This document shows positions 27,169 through 35,806 of a stretch of DNA of 64,000 nucleotides, one piece after another. The translations under genes and the position numbers were made by a program. Below the pieces are notes generated by a model, which had not been told where the DNA came from, searched no databases, and saw only the letters and a list, made by a program, of their open reading frames with translations. Every line of letters begins with the position of its first letter. Position 1 is the first letter of the stretch. Where the stretch lies: NCBI RefSeq assembly GCF_020092905.1, contig NZ_JAGSGB010000002.1, positions 434,001 to 498,000 of the forward strand. The letters run 5' to 3'. The stretch comes from Pacificimonas aurantium (lineage in GTDB: Bacteria > Pseudomonadota > Alphaproteobacteria > Sphingomonadales > Sphingomonadaceae).

Positions 27169-27978
27169 TCAGCCGAAGCGACCGGTAATATAATCTCGCG
27201 TACGGTCCGCCTTGGGATTCGTGAATATCTCGTCGGTCGGCCCGTACTCCACAAGATGCCCCAGGTGGAAAAACGCCGTGCGCTGCGACACACGGGCGGC
27301 CTGCTGCATATTGTGCGTGACGATCACAATGGCATAGCGGCCCTGGAGTTCATCAATCAATTCTTCAACCTTCGCCGTGGCGATTGGGTCCAAGGCCGAA
27401 CAGGGTTCGTCCATCAGGATCACCTCCGGGTCGACGGCGATCGCCCGCGCAATACACAGGCGCTGCTGCTGGCCGCCCGACAGCGCCGTCCCGCTTTCGT
27501 CGAGCCGGTCCTTGACCTCGTTCCAAAGTCCGGCGCGCTGCAGGCTGGTTTCGACGATCCGGTCCATGTCGGTCTTGGATTCCGCGAGCCCGTGAATGCG
27601 GGGGCCGTAGGCGATGTTCTCATAGATCGACTTGGGGAACGGGTTCGGTTTCTGGAACACCATGCCGACCCGGGCGCGCAGCTGCACGACGTCCATCTTC
27701 GGATCGTAGATATCGCGCCCGTCAAGATCGATGTCGCCTTCGACCCGCGCGATATCGATGGTGTCGTTCATTCGGTTGAAGCACCGCAGGAAGGTCGACT
27801 TGCCGCAACCGGAGGGCCCGATGAAGGCCGTGACATAATGCGAATCGACGTCGATCGAGACGCTGCGCACGGCCTGCTTCTGTCCGTAGAAGACGCTGAC
27901 GTCGCGTGCCGTCATCTTGGCGTCGTTGCGGAGCGTCATCTCTTCGTGAACGACGGTCTCGGTGTCGTATTCGGCCAT
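27169..27978 (-). CDS. pstB: Phosphate ABC transporter ATP-binding protein PstB
   Basis: ATPase of the high-affinity phosphate importer. Walker [11 protein letters not shown]-loop [13 protein letters not shown], signature [14 protein letters not shown], Walker [16 protein letters not shown] and switch VTHNMQQA. The ATG at 27978 overlaps the pstA stop by one base (TAATG), which decides the start. 269 residues. Confidence 0.97.
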   Translation of the reverse strand: MAEYDTETVVHEEMTLRNDAKMTARDVSVFYGQKQAVRSVSIDVDSHYVTAFIGPSGCGKSTFLRCFNRMNDTIDIARVEGDIDLDGRDIYDPKMDVVQLRARVGMVFQKPNPFPKSIYENIAYGPRIHGLAESKTDMDRIVETSLQRAGLWNEVKDRLDESGTALSGGQQQRLCIARAIAVDPEVILMDEPCSALDPIATAKVEELIDELQGRYAIVIVTHNMQQAARVSQRTAFFHLGHLVEYGPTDEIFTNPKADRTRDYITGRFG

Positions 27979-29270
27979 TACCAACGCCTCTCGAACTTAT
28001 TACGCAGATAGATGGCGAGTGCATTCATACTGAGAAGAACCGCAAGGAGCACCATGATCGCCGCGGAAGTCTTTTCAATGAAGCCTCGGCCTACCTCATC
28101 CGACCACAGGAAAATCTGTACCGGCAGCACCGTCGCGGGCTGCGTCACCCCTTCGGGTATGTCCGACACGAACGCGCGCATGCCGATGAGAAGCAGCGGT
28201 GCCGTTTCCCCCAGCGCGCGGCTGACGCCGATAATCGTACCGGTCAGAATGCCGGGCAGCGCCACCGGAAGGACATGGTGGCTGATCACCTGAAGACGCG
28301 ATGCGCCGACCCCGAGCGCAGCATCCTTGATGGAGGGCGGCACCGACTGGAGCGCGACGCGCGCGGCAATCACGATCACGGGAAGGGTCATGAGCGCCAG
28401 CGTCAGCCCGCCGACGAGCGGCGCCGAGCGGGGCATGCCGAAGAAATTTAGGAATACCGCCAGGCCCAGAAGACCGAAGATGATCGAGGGCACGGCCGCC
28501 AGGTTGTTGATCGATACCTCGATGATGTCGGTGATGCGGTTCTTCGGCGCATATTCCTCAAGATAGACCGCGGTCATCACGCCGATGGGGAAGCTGATCG
28601 CCAAGGTAACGAGAATGGTGAGGATGGAGCCGATAAGCGCGCCCCAGACGCCCGCAAGTTCGGAACTGGTGCTGTCTGCGCGGCTGAGAAAACCACTGTT
28701 GAAGGCAAGGCGCACCCGGTCCGATTCTCGCAGGTCGCGATAATCTTCGACCATCTCGTCATCGACCACGCGGCGCTCTGCCGGAAGCGTGAAGTCGACA
28801 TCGCCCTTGGCCATCAGGTCGACCTCCGGCGAGGCGACGACCCAGACGCGCTCGGTCTGCCCGAGAAGCCCCGGGTTTTCCTCCATCCGCTCACGCAGGC
28901 GCAGCCATGCGCCCTCGCTGGCGACGCGCTCCGTCCCGAACTGCTCGCGGAGGTCGCGGCGCAGAAGCGTGCGGTAGTCGGCGCGGGCAAGTGAGCCGCT
29001 TTCGGCGGTCAGCTCGTCCTCGACATAGGTCACCTCGACGGCGACCTCGGCGCGCTGGAACCCGCGCCAGCCATCGGAGACGATCGTGAACAGGAGAAAG
29101 GCCAGGAAGCCGGCGGCAAGGACGAGCGCGGCCAGCCCGAAAAAGCGGAAACGCCGTTCGCGTGCATAGCGGCGCCGGATGCGGCGCTGCATCGCGTTCG
29201 AATGCCATTCCGTCGGGGTGCGCTCGGGAAGGGTCTCGCCGGTGTCGCTGGGCGATGACGGATCAGTCAT
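27978..29270 (-). CDS. pstA: Phosphate ABC transporter permease PstA (with DUF3333-type region)
   Basis: Inner-membrane permease. At 430 residues it is longer than E. coli PstA (about 300). The extra N-terminal part holds a cytoplasmic tail, one helix ([22 protein letters not shown]) and a roughly 120-residue region before the permease helices, as in the DUF3333 form found in alphaproteobacteria. The core has the EAA-like loop [29 protein letters not shown]. It overlaps pstC by 8 nt. Confidence 0.94.
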   Translation of the reverse strand: MTDPSSPSDTGETLPERTPTEWHSNAMQRRIRRRYARERRFRFFGLAALVLAAGFLAFLLFTIVSDGWRGFQRAEVAVEVTYVEDELTAESGSLARADYRTLLRRDLREQFGTERVASEGAWLRLRERMEENPGLLGQTERVWVVASPEVDLMAKGDVDFTLPAERRVVDDEMVEDYRDLRESDRVRLAFNSGFLSRADSTSSELAGVWGALIGSILTILVTLAISFPIGVMTAVYLEEYAPKNRITDIIEVSINNLAAVPSIIFGLLGLAVFLNFFGMPRSAPLVGGLTLALMTLPVIVIAARVALQSVPPSIKDAALGVGASRLQVISHHVLPVALPGILTGTIIGVSRALGETAPLLLIGMRAFVSDIPEGVTQPATVLPVQIFLWSDEVGRGFIEKTSAAIMVLLAVLLSMNALAIYLRNKFERRW

Positions 29271-30651
29271 AAGCCTCCCGGTAGCGCTTCACGACCGCGA
29301 GCGCGTAGATGTTCAAAAGGAGCGTCACGATGAAGAGGACGAGACCGAGCGCGAAGGCGCTGAGCGTCTTGGCCGAGTCGAATTCCTGGTCGCCGGTCAG
29401 AAGCTGCACGATCTGCGCCGTGACGGTGGTGACGGATTCGAAGGGGTTCGCCGTCAGATTTGCCGCCTGACCCGCCGCCATCACCACGATCATGGTCTCG
29501 CCGATGGCCCGGCTGACGGCGAGGAGTATGCCGCCGACGATCCCGGGCAGCGCGGCCGGCACGAGGACCTTCTTGATCGTTTCGGACGGCGTTGCGCCCA
29601 TGGCGAGGCTGCCATCGCGCATCGAGCCGGGAACGGCCGAAAGCGCATCGTCCGCCATCGAGGATACGAAGGGGATGATCATGATCCCCATGACCGCGCC
29701 GGCGGCGAGGGCGCTTTCCGACGACGCGCTGTCGATACCGATGGAAATGGCGAATTCGCGCACCGCCGGCGCGACCGTCAGCGCCGCGAAATAGCCGTAG
29801 ACGACCGTCGGCACACCGGCGAGAATCTCGAGCAGGGGCTTGAGGATGCGGCGCGCGGAGGCACCGGCATATTGCGTCAGATAGATGGCGGACATCAGGC
29901 CGAGCGGAATCGCGACGATCATCGCGATGATCGCGCCGATGAACACGGTGCCCCAGAAAAGCGGCACGGCACCGAACGCGCCGGTAGAGCCGACCTGGTC
30001 CTCGCGGATTGCGGTCTGCGGCGACCACTGCGTGCCGAAGATGAACTCGAACGGCGATACCCGGCTGAAGAATTCGAGGCTTTCGTAAAGCAGCGACAGG
30101 ACGATGCCGAAGGTGGTGAGAATCGCCACCAGCGACGCCAGCGCGAGGACGATCGTGGCGAAGCTTTCCACATGCGTGCGGGCGCGAAATTCAGACTGGC
30201 TGTTGAGCCAGGCATAGCCGCCGCCGATCAGCGCGAGAAGCAGCGCGAGGCCACCGATGACAAGGCGCCAGAAGCCGACAAGCTCGCCGTAGACGGGGAC
30301 GGCGGCGGCCACATTCTCGTTGAAGGCCGCCGGCAGCGCGCCGGAATAGACGGCGCGCAGCTCGTTGAGAAACGCCTGCTGCTCGATGCCGCTACCCGGA
30401 CGAATCGCCTCGGGGATGCGGGCAAGCGTCTGCTGCGCGACGATATTGTCGCCGAGCACCGCCCAGAAGACGATGACCAATATGGCGGGCACGAAGGCAA
30501 GGATCGCCGCCCAGGCGCCATGGTAGACGGGACGCGAGTGCGAGCGCATCGTTCCCGCCGGTCCGCCGAACGCCGCGGCCCGGGCACGCGTCGTCAGATA
30601 GGCGAGAACCGCCAGCGCGACGATGATCAGTGCGAATCCGCCTAGCGTCAT
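29263..30651 (-). CDS. pstC: Phosphate ABC transporter permease PstC
   Basis: Partner permease of PstA, 462 residues, with a long N-terminal region holding two or three helices and an intervening periplasmic segment before the core. The core shows PSETIKKVLVPAALPGIVGGI (EAA loop) and EILAGVPTVVYGYFAAL. No periplasmic PstS gene is adjacent. It begins 139 nt after phoR. Confidence 0.94.
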   Translation of the reverse strand: MTLGGFALIIVALAVLAYLTTRARAAAFGGPAGTMRSHSRPVYHGAWAAILAFVPAILVIVFWAVLGDNIVAQQTLARIPEAIRPGSGIEQQAFLNELRAVYSGALPAAFNENVAAAVPVYGELVGFWRLVIGGLALLLALIGGGYAWLNSQSEFRARTHVESFATIVLALASLVAILTTFGIVLSLLYESLEFFSRVSPFEFIFGTQWSPQTAIREDQVGSTGAFGAVPLFWGTVFIGAIIAMIVAIPLGLMSAIYLTQYAGASARRILKPLLEILAGVPTVVYGYFAALTVAPAVREFAISIGIDSASSESALAAGAVMGIMIIPFVSSMADDALSAVPGSMRDGSLAMGATPSETIKKVLVPAALPGIVGGILLAVSRAIGETMIVVMAAGQAANLTANPFESVTTVTAQIVQLLTGDQEFDSAKTLSAFALGLVLFIVTLLLNIYALAVVKRYREAYD

Positions 30652-30789
30652 GTGCGCGTCCGCGCCCCCTACATAAACTCTGTCTTCAATCGCAATGCCG
30701 CACCCAGCCTGCCATGTCCAAGCTGGCGATCCGATTTGCGCGGCGGTCGAACCCGGCCCTACTGACGAGCGCAGTTTGCAGAATTGTGA

Positions 30790-32082
30790 CTAAATCGCGC
30801 GAAGATCCTCCGGCAGGGCCGGAAGCGCTCCTCCGGCCTCGCCGGAAAGCGGCCCGGCAAGCGGAATCGTGAAGGAGACGACGGTCCCCACGCCCGGCTC
30901 GGACCGTATCTCGAGCTTGCCGCGGTGGCGTTCGACGATGTGCTTCACGATCGCCAGCCCGAGCCCGGTTCCGCCGAGGCGGCGCGAGCGGCCGGCGTCG
31001 ACGCGGTAGAAGCGCTCGGTGAGCCGGGGAATATGCTCGGGCAGGATGCCCTCCCCCTCGTCCCTGACCGAAACGAGGACCGAATTCTCCGCGCGGCGCA
31101 GGGACAAGGTCACCGGCGACCCGCTGCCACCATATTTGAACGCATTCGAGACGAGGTTGCGCAGAACCTGAAAGATCTGGTCGCGGTCGGCGAGCACCGG
31201 CGGAAGATTCGCCTCTGCATCGACAATGAATTCGTGGCCGCCGGCGTCCGCTTCCAGTTCCACGGTCTCCGAAAACTCGTCGACCAGCGCGAGGAGGTCG
31301 GTGCGCGTACGGGGCCGCATCGACTTGTCGAGCTCGACCCGCGAGAGCGACAGCAGATCGTCGATCAGCCGGGTCATGCGACTGGTCTCCTCGTTCATCA
31401 GCCCGAGAAACCGCGTGCGGGCGGCCTCGTCGTCGGCCGCTGCACCCTGAAGCGTCTCGATGAACCCGGAGACCGTTGCGAGCGGCGTGCGCAGTTCGTG
31501 GCTTGCATTGGCGACGAAATCCGCACGCATCCTCTCCGTCGCGCGCACCTGGCTGTAGTCGACGAAGTTCATGAGCAGGCGGTGTTCGTCGATGGGGGCG
31601 ATCCGCAGTCGGTAGGTGCGGCCCGCAGCCGCAAAGCTGTCGAGTTCGCGTACGACCTCCGACCGCTCGCTGATGGCGATATCGACCGCCTCCAGCGCGA
31701 CCGGGTGGCGAATGGCGAGGCGGACATCCTCCGCCGGCACCGTGCCGAGAAGCTCGCGCGCCGCGCTATTCGCGGCCACGACGTCATGCTCGGTCGTGAC
31801 GACGAGAGCGGCGTCCTCCAAGACTTCCAGCCCGATCGTATCATCGGGCAGCACGACCGGCTCGGCAGGCTCGCGCTCCTCATCCTCTTCTTCGCTCGAA
31901 ACGAAGCTCTGGCGCGTGAACAGGCCGGGAAGCAGCATGACTGCGACCGCGGCGGCCACGAAGGCGAGCGCCTGCGATCCCGTACCGGCACCGAAGCCGA
32001 TGAGCAGCAGCAGGCCCGCAACGATGTACAGCCGGGCCGGATATTCAACGAGCATCGCTCTCTTCCATTTTTTGGTATTCAT
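30790..32082 (-). CDS. phoR: Phosphate-regulon sensor histidine kinase PhoR
   Basis: 430 residues. Two membrane helices in the first 55 residues, an acidic linker (SSEEEDEERE), a PAS-like domain (about 80-170), HisKA with phospho-acceptor His195 in NASHELRTPLA, and an ATPase domain with NLVSNAFKYG, DEGEGI and GGTGLGLAIVKHIVERHRG. The lack of a periplasmic sensor domain fits sensing through PstCAB-PhoU. First gene of the operon in this order. Confidence 0.95.
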   Translation of the reverse strand: MNTKKWKRAMLVEYPARLYIVAGLLLLIGFGAGTGSQALAFVAAAVAVMLLPGLFTRQSFVSSEEEDEEREPAEPVVLPDDTIGLEVLEDAALVVTTEHDVVAANSAARELLGTVPAEDVRLAIRHPVALEAVDIAISERSEVVRELDSFAAAGRTYRLRIAPIDEHRLLMNFVDYSQVRATERMRADFVANASHELRTPLATVSGFIETLQGAAADDEAARTRFLGLMNEETSRMTRLIDDLLSLSRVELDKSMRPRTRTDLLALVDEFSETVELEADAGGHEFIVDAEANLPPVLADRDQIFQVLRNLVSNAFKYGGSGSPVTLSLRRAENSVLVSVRDEGEGILPEHIPRLTERFYRVDAGRSRRLGGTGLGLAIVKHIVERHRGKLEIRSEPGVGTVVSFTIPLAGPLSGEAGGALPALPEDLRAI

Positions 32083-32254
32083 CTCATATTAGCCTCGAGA
32101 GGCGAAGACGAACTGTCGGTGTTTTTTACGAAAACGCATCGACGGAAGAGAATAGGAACCAGTTTTCAACAGTTTCCGCCTATGGTATGCTACTTGCATG
32201 GCAAAGCGCGGACTGCGTATTTTCGGCAGAATTGAGTAAGGTTGGCAGGCGAGC

Positions 32255-32851
32255 ATGAACGAGAAGGCTGAAAACGGCGCGGCACAGGATGCCGAACCGG
32301 GCCGTCGCGGTGGCGATGCGCCTGCCGAGCAGCAGGCTATAAACGCGAAGACGGCAAATCGCCGCCGGGTCCTGAAACTCGGCGCGCTCGCGGTACCCGC
32401 CGTGGCAACCCTGTCCCCCTCCATGGCGATGGCAACCTATGGCAGCGGCGGCGGGGGCTGGGGCGGCGGTGGCTCCGGCGGTGGCGGCACCAGCGGTGCA
32501 GCCGTATCGCTGATGATGTGCACCGTGCCGATGCCCTCCTATGTTTCGGAGGACGGCTACCCGGTCGAACAGCGCGACATTTACTACTCGGGCTCGGGCT
32601 ACAAAAAGCAGATGTACACCTACCGGTCCGGACAATGGTGGCGCGTCTACGAAGGCCCAAGCGCGGGCAGCTATTCCGGGCAGGAACTGAAGGACTCCTC
32701 GGAAGCCGGTTGGAGCACGCCGTCCGGTGTGAGCGGCGACGAATATGAGGCCCATCTCAACTATATGTACCGCGTCGGCACACGCGAAATCGAGGGTGCC
32801 GGCCTGACCTGCCTCGTCAGCCTGACCAACAACCTCAATCTTCACATCTGA
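32255..32851 (+). CDS. Glycine-rich, Tat-type exported protein of the HPr-rel-A cassette
   Basis: 198 residues. After a polar N-tail of about 40 residues comes NRRRVLKLGALAVPAVATLSPSMAMA, a twin-arginine-like signal (R-R-R-V-L-K). A Gly-rich tract (about residues 65-85) follows, then a Tyr/Ser-rich domain with two cysteines (MMCTV and LTCLV). I do not recognise the domain. The PqqD-like gene follows 7 nt later, so this is the likely substrate or structural product of the cassette; that is inference from order. Confidence 0.75.
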   Translation: MNEKAENGAAQDAEPGRRGGDAPAEQQAINAKTANRRRVLKLGALAVPAVATLSPSMAMATYGSGGGGWGGGGSGGGGTSGAAVSLMMCTVPMPSYVSEDGYPVEQRDIYYSGSGYKKQMYTYRSGQWWRVYEGPSAGSYSGQELKDSSEAGWSTPSGVSGDEYEAHLNYMYRVGTREIEGAGLTCLVSLTNNLNLHI

Positions 32852-32858
32852 GCCTGGT

Positions 32859-33134
32859 ATGCGCTACCGCCTGAGGGCGGACGAGGTCAGGATCGAACCC
32901 CTGGCCGGGCTGACACTGGCCCATCAGCGCCTGTCGGGCGAGACCCACGTCCTGTCCGAGGAAACGGCTGCGATCCTCGATGCCCTCCCCGAACGCGGCG
33001 GGTCGCCTGCAGAGATCGGCCGTATCTTGACGGAACGGTTCGAGATCGTGGAGGCCGAAGATGTCGGCCTGACCGGGTCGATCGAATCCCGGCTGGAGGA
33101 GCTGCGCGCGCTCGGTCTCGTCGAGCGCGCCTGA
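32859..33134 (+). CDS. PqqD-family protein, HPr-rel-A type
   Basis: 91 residues with the PqqD winged-helix pattern: LTLAHQRLSGETHVLSEETAAILDAL, then GSPAEIGRILTERFEI and a C-terminal LEELRALGLVERA. PqqD folds (RRE domains) usually bind leader peptides and hand them to modifying enzymes. It lies between the Tat-type protein and the HprK-related kinase gene (7 nt gap). Confidence 0.85.
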   Translation: MRYRLRADEVRIEPLAGLTLAHQRLSGETHVLSEETAAILDALPERGGSPAEIGRILTERFEIVEAEDVGLTGSIESRLEELRALGLVERA

Positions 33135-33141
33135 CAGGCAG

Positions 33142-34014
33142 ATGAAACGCGTGCGCCTGCGGATCGGCCCGGCGATATTCGAGCTGCGCTCGCCCTTTCG
33201 TTCGGTGTTGACGGAGGTGGAAGCGCTCTACCGGCGCTACCCGCAAAATCTCGATGGAGAGATTTTCGATTTTTCGGTCACCGGACTGCCGGTGAGCCCA
33301 TGGCGCCGCTTTCTCCGCCCCTCAATAATGTTCGGCGGCGATTTTTCGCTTGCCGACATCGTTCCCGTTGAAAAGCGGCTGGGCCTTCTGGGCTTCGAAA
33401 TGGCCATCAATCTGCAGATGGCGCTGGGCTATCTGCGCCATATCGTCGTCCATGCCGCATCGGCCGCCAAGGATGACGAAGCGATCCTGATCACCGGCGA
33501 GTCCGGATCGGGCAAAAGTACCTTGTCGGCGCTTCTCAGTTACCAGGCCAGGTGGCGGCACATGGGCGACGAGCTTGCACTCCTATCGCTGGAAACGCGT
33601 CCGCTGCTGCATCCTTATCCCAGGCCGATCAGCCTGAAGAACGAGTCCATTCCGGTCATGGAATCGCGCGCGCCGGAGGATCGCTTCGGCCCGTTGCTGA
33701 CCGACACGGTAAAGGGCGATGTGAGACATCTGGTTCCCCCCCAGCGCGCCATCGAACAGATGGACCGCCCCGCCCTACCCAAGCTTGTCATCTGCCCGCA
33801 TTTCGAAGCGGGCCGGGAACCCGCCGTCCGCCGCATGACGGAATCCGAATGCTATGTGCGGCTGTCGACGGCCTCCACCAACCAGCTTCGCCTGGGCGAA
33901 CGGGGGTTCGATGCGATGGTCTCTCTGGTGAAAACCGTACCAGCCTACGACATCAGCTATGGCTCGAGCGAAGACGCGCTGAAGCTGGTCGACGAGCTTT
34001 GGCAGCAGGCATGA
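33142..34014 (+). CDS. HprK-related kinase A
   Basis: 290 residues. The centre holds a P-loop, ITGESGSGKSTLSALL, followed by WRHMGDELALL and PYPRPISLKN, the order seen in HPr kinase/phosphorylase C-terminal domains. There is no HprK N-terminal domain, and no HPr gene is near. HprK homologues in lasso-peptide clusters phosphorylate a peptide Ser, so a peptide or protein target is plausible. It overlaps the nucleotidyltransferase ATG by 4 nt (ATGA). Confidence 0.85.
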   Translation: MKRVRLRIGPAIFELRSPFRSVLTEVEALYRRYPQNLDGEIFDFSVTGLPVSPWRRFLRPSIMFGGDFSLADIVPVEKRLGLLGFEMAINLQMALGYLRHIVVHAASAAKDDEAILITGESGSGKSTLSALLSYQARWRHMGDELALLSLETRPLLHPYPRPISLKNESIPVMESRAPEDRFGPLLTDTVKGDVRHLVPPQRAIEQMDRPALPKLVICPHFEAGREPAVRRMTESECYVRLSTASTNQLRLGERGFDAMVSLVKTVPAYDISYGSSEDALKLVDELWQQA

Positions 34015-35072
34015 CCGGCCCCTCCATGCTGCTGTTCGAGGCTCTGCGTGAACCGGAACGCCTTCTCGCCCTGACCGCGAAGGACTGGAACGGACTGATC
34101 CGCGTCGGCCGGGCAGAACGCCTGCTTGCCACGCTGGGAACACGAGCGGAGGGCCTTGCCCTGCCCGTGCGGGCAGCCGCGATCCTGGAGGAAGCGCGGC
34201 TCGACGCGGAACGCGGGCAGGACCGGATTCGCTTCGAGATAGACCGCATGGCAGAGACCTTGCTTCCGCTCGGATTCCCGGTCGTCCTCCTGAAAGGCGG
34301 CGCGTTCCTGATGGCCGGGCTGTCACCGCTTCCCGGACGGGAGATAGGCGATCTCGACATTCTCGTGCCCCGTGACCGGATCGGCGAGGCGGAACGCACC
34401 CTGCGAGAGGCGGGGTGGATTTCGGTGAAGGCCAGCGGCGGATATGACGACAGCTATTACCGCGAGTGGATGCACGAGCTGCCGCCGCTGGCGCACAGAT
34501 CGCGGGGCAATGTCATCGACCTGCACCATAATGTTCTGCCGCCGACCGGACGGCTGGCGCCCGACGCCGCCGGCATGATCGATCGGGCGGTGCGTCTGCC
34601 CGGCGGGCTGTTCATCTTGTCGCCCGAAGACATGCTGATCCATGCCGCCCTGCACGTCGCCTATGATGGGGATTTCCATGGCGGGGCCCGGAACTTGTGG
34701 GATATCGACCGCCTTTTCCGCGCATTCAGCAGTGCCGATGCGGCGTTTGCCGAGAGCCTTAGGGACACGGCGCGCGCACAGGGGCTCATGCTTCCCGTGC
34801 GGCGCGCGCTCTTTCTGGCACAGGCCCTCTACGGCACGCCGGTTCCCGCCGCGCTGTCGAAGCGAACGGACCCGGTGGACATACTGGCGAAAAGGAAACT
34901 CCAAGGCCGCGACCGCTATGGCCGCCAGCGCACGCCGGTTGCGGATTTCATTCTATACGCCCGTGGTCACTGGCTGCGCATGCCGCCGTTCATGTTGGTG
35001 CGCCACTTGTGGACCAAATGGAGGGCGCGGCGACGTGAAGCGCGGGACGCAACTCGTCGAACCGGTCGATGA
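34011..35072 (+). CDS. Nucleotidyltransferase-family protein (NTP_transf_5 type)
   Basis: 353 residues. The catalytic region shows VVLLKGGAFL, then GREIGDLDILVPRDRIGEAERTL, the GxxGDxDhhV-like pattern of minimal nucleotidyltransferases, with DLHHNVLPP and HAALHVAYDGDF further on. Such proteins accompany HprK-like kinases in peptide-modification clusters. The basic C-terminus (KWRARRREARDATRRTGR) is encoded in DNA that overlaps the convergent gph gene by 83 nt. Confidence 0.85.
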   Translation: MTGPSMLLFEALREPERLLALTAKDWNGLIRVGRAERLLATLGTRAEGLALPVRAAAILEEARLDAERGQDRIRFEIDRMAETLLPLGFPVVLLKGGAFLMAGLSPLPGREIGDLDILVPRDRIGEAERTLREAGWISVKASGGYDDSYYREWMHELPPLAHRSRGNVIDLHHNVLPPTGRLAPDAAGMIDRAVRLPGGLFILSPEDMLIHAALHVAYDGDFHGGARNLWDIDRLFRAFSSADAAFAESLRDTARAQGLMLPVRRALFLAQALYGTPVPAALSKRTDPVDILAKRKLQGRDRYGRQRTPVADFILYARGHWLRMPPFMLVRHLWTKWRARRREARDATRRTGR

Positions 35073-35691
35073 CCGCGGCGGTCTCGAGCTCTTCCGCAGG
35101 GCAATCGAGATATCCCGGCCGGAAGAGGATGAACGGAATGCGCGCTGCCGCGGCGGCGCGGGAATCGACGCTGGAGTCGCCGACATAGACGGCGCGGCGA
35201 GGATCGCCGCCAGCGCCGACAATGGTCTCCGTCAGGTGACGCGGGTCAGGTTTCTTCACGTCGAGCGAGTCGGCCCCCAGAATGGCGGCAAACCTGGGCG
35301 CCCAGCCAAGCGCTTGAATCAGATCGCGAGCCAGCGCCGCCGGCTTGTTGGTGCAGACCGAAAGAAGCGCATCCTCCGCCAGCGCGTCGAGAGCCGCTTC
35401 CACCCCCGGCCAGGGCCGCGACCCTACGCAAATATTGCGGGCATAGTGATCGAGGAAGACCGGCACGCCCTCGTCGAGCATCCGCTCCGAGCCCCCTCCC
35501 GTGAGGGCCAGGCCTTTCTCGATCGTGCGACGCGCGCCATGGCCGACCATGTCGCGTACCCGGTCGGTCTCGACATGGGGGCGGCCGAAATGATCAAGCA
35601 CCGCGTTCATGGCGGCGGCAAGATCCGGGGCCGTATCGACAAGCGTACCGTCGAGATCGAAACAGACGGAGGGACGGGGCGTTTCGGGCAT
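34990..35691 (-). CDS. gph: Phosphoglycolate phosphatase-type HAD hydrolase
   Basis: 233 residues. HAD motifs: FDLDGTLVDTAPDL at the N-terminus, SVCTNKPA, and VKKPDPRHL...VYVGDSSVDSRAAAAA. The helical cap domain follows motif I, as in Gph. The last 28 codons overlap the end of the nucleotidyltransferase gene on the other strand. Confidence 0.88.
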   Translation of the reverse strand: MPETPRPSVCFDLDGTLVDTAPDLAAAMNAVLDHFGRPHVETDRVRDMVGHGARRTIEKGLALTGGGSERMLDEGVPVFLDHYARNICVGSRPWPGVEAALDALAEDALLSVCTNKPAALARDLIQALGWAPRFAAILGADSLDVKKPDPRHLTETIVGAGGDPRRAVYVGDSSVDSRAAAAARIPFILFRPGYLDCPAEELETAAVIDRFDELRPALHVAAPSIWSTSGAPT

Positions 35692-35806
35692 GACGCCTTC
35701 CCTCTATGAGATGTCGGCGATTCACAAGGCAGCGTCGCTGGTGCGAGGCGAGAACGGGACGGGGACGCGGCGCCTCTGCAGCGTTCCAAAGGGAGGAATA
35801 GCGAAT

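Noticed and set aside
29179-30645. 488-residue plus-strand frame over pstC
   Set aside because: His/Arg/Asp-rich reverse complement of a membrane protein gene; the pstC frame is conserved.
30652-30789. Pho box upstream of pstC
   Set aside because: The gap holds TCACAATTCTGCAAACTGC-like sequence on the minus strand, but it does not give two CTGTCAT-type repeats at the right spacing.
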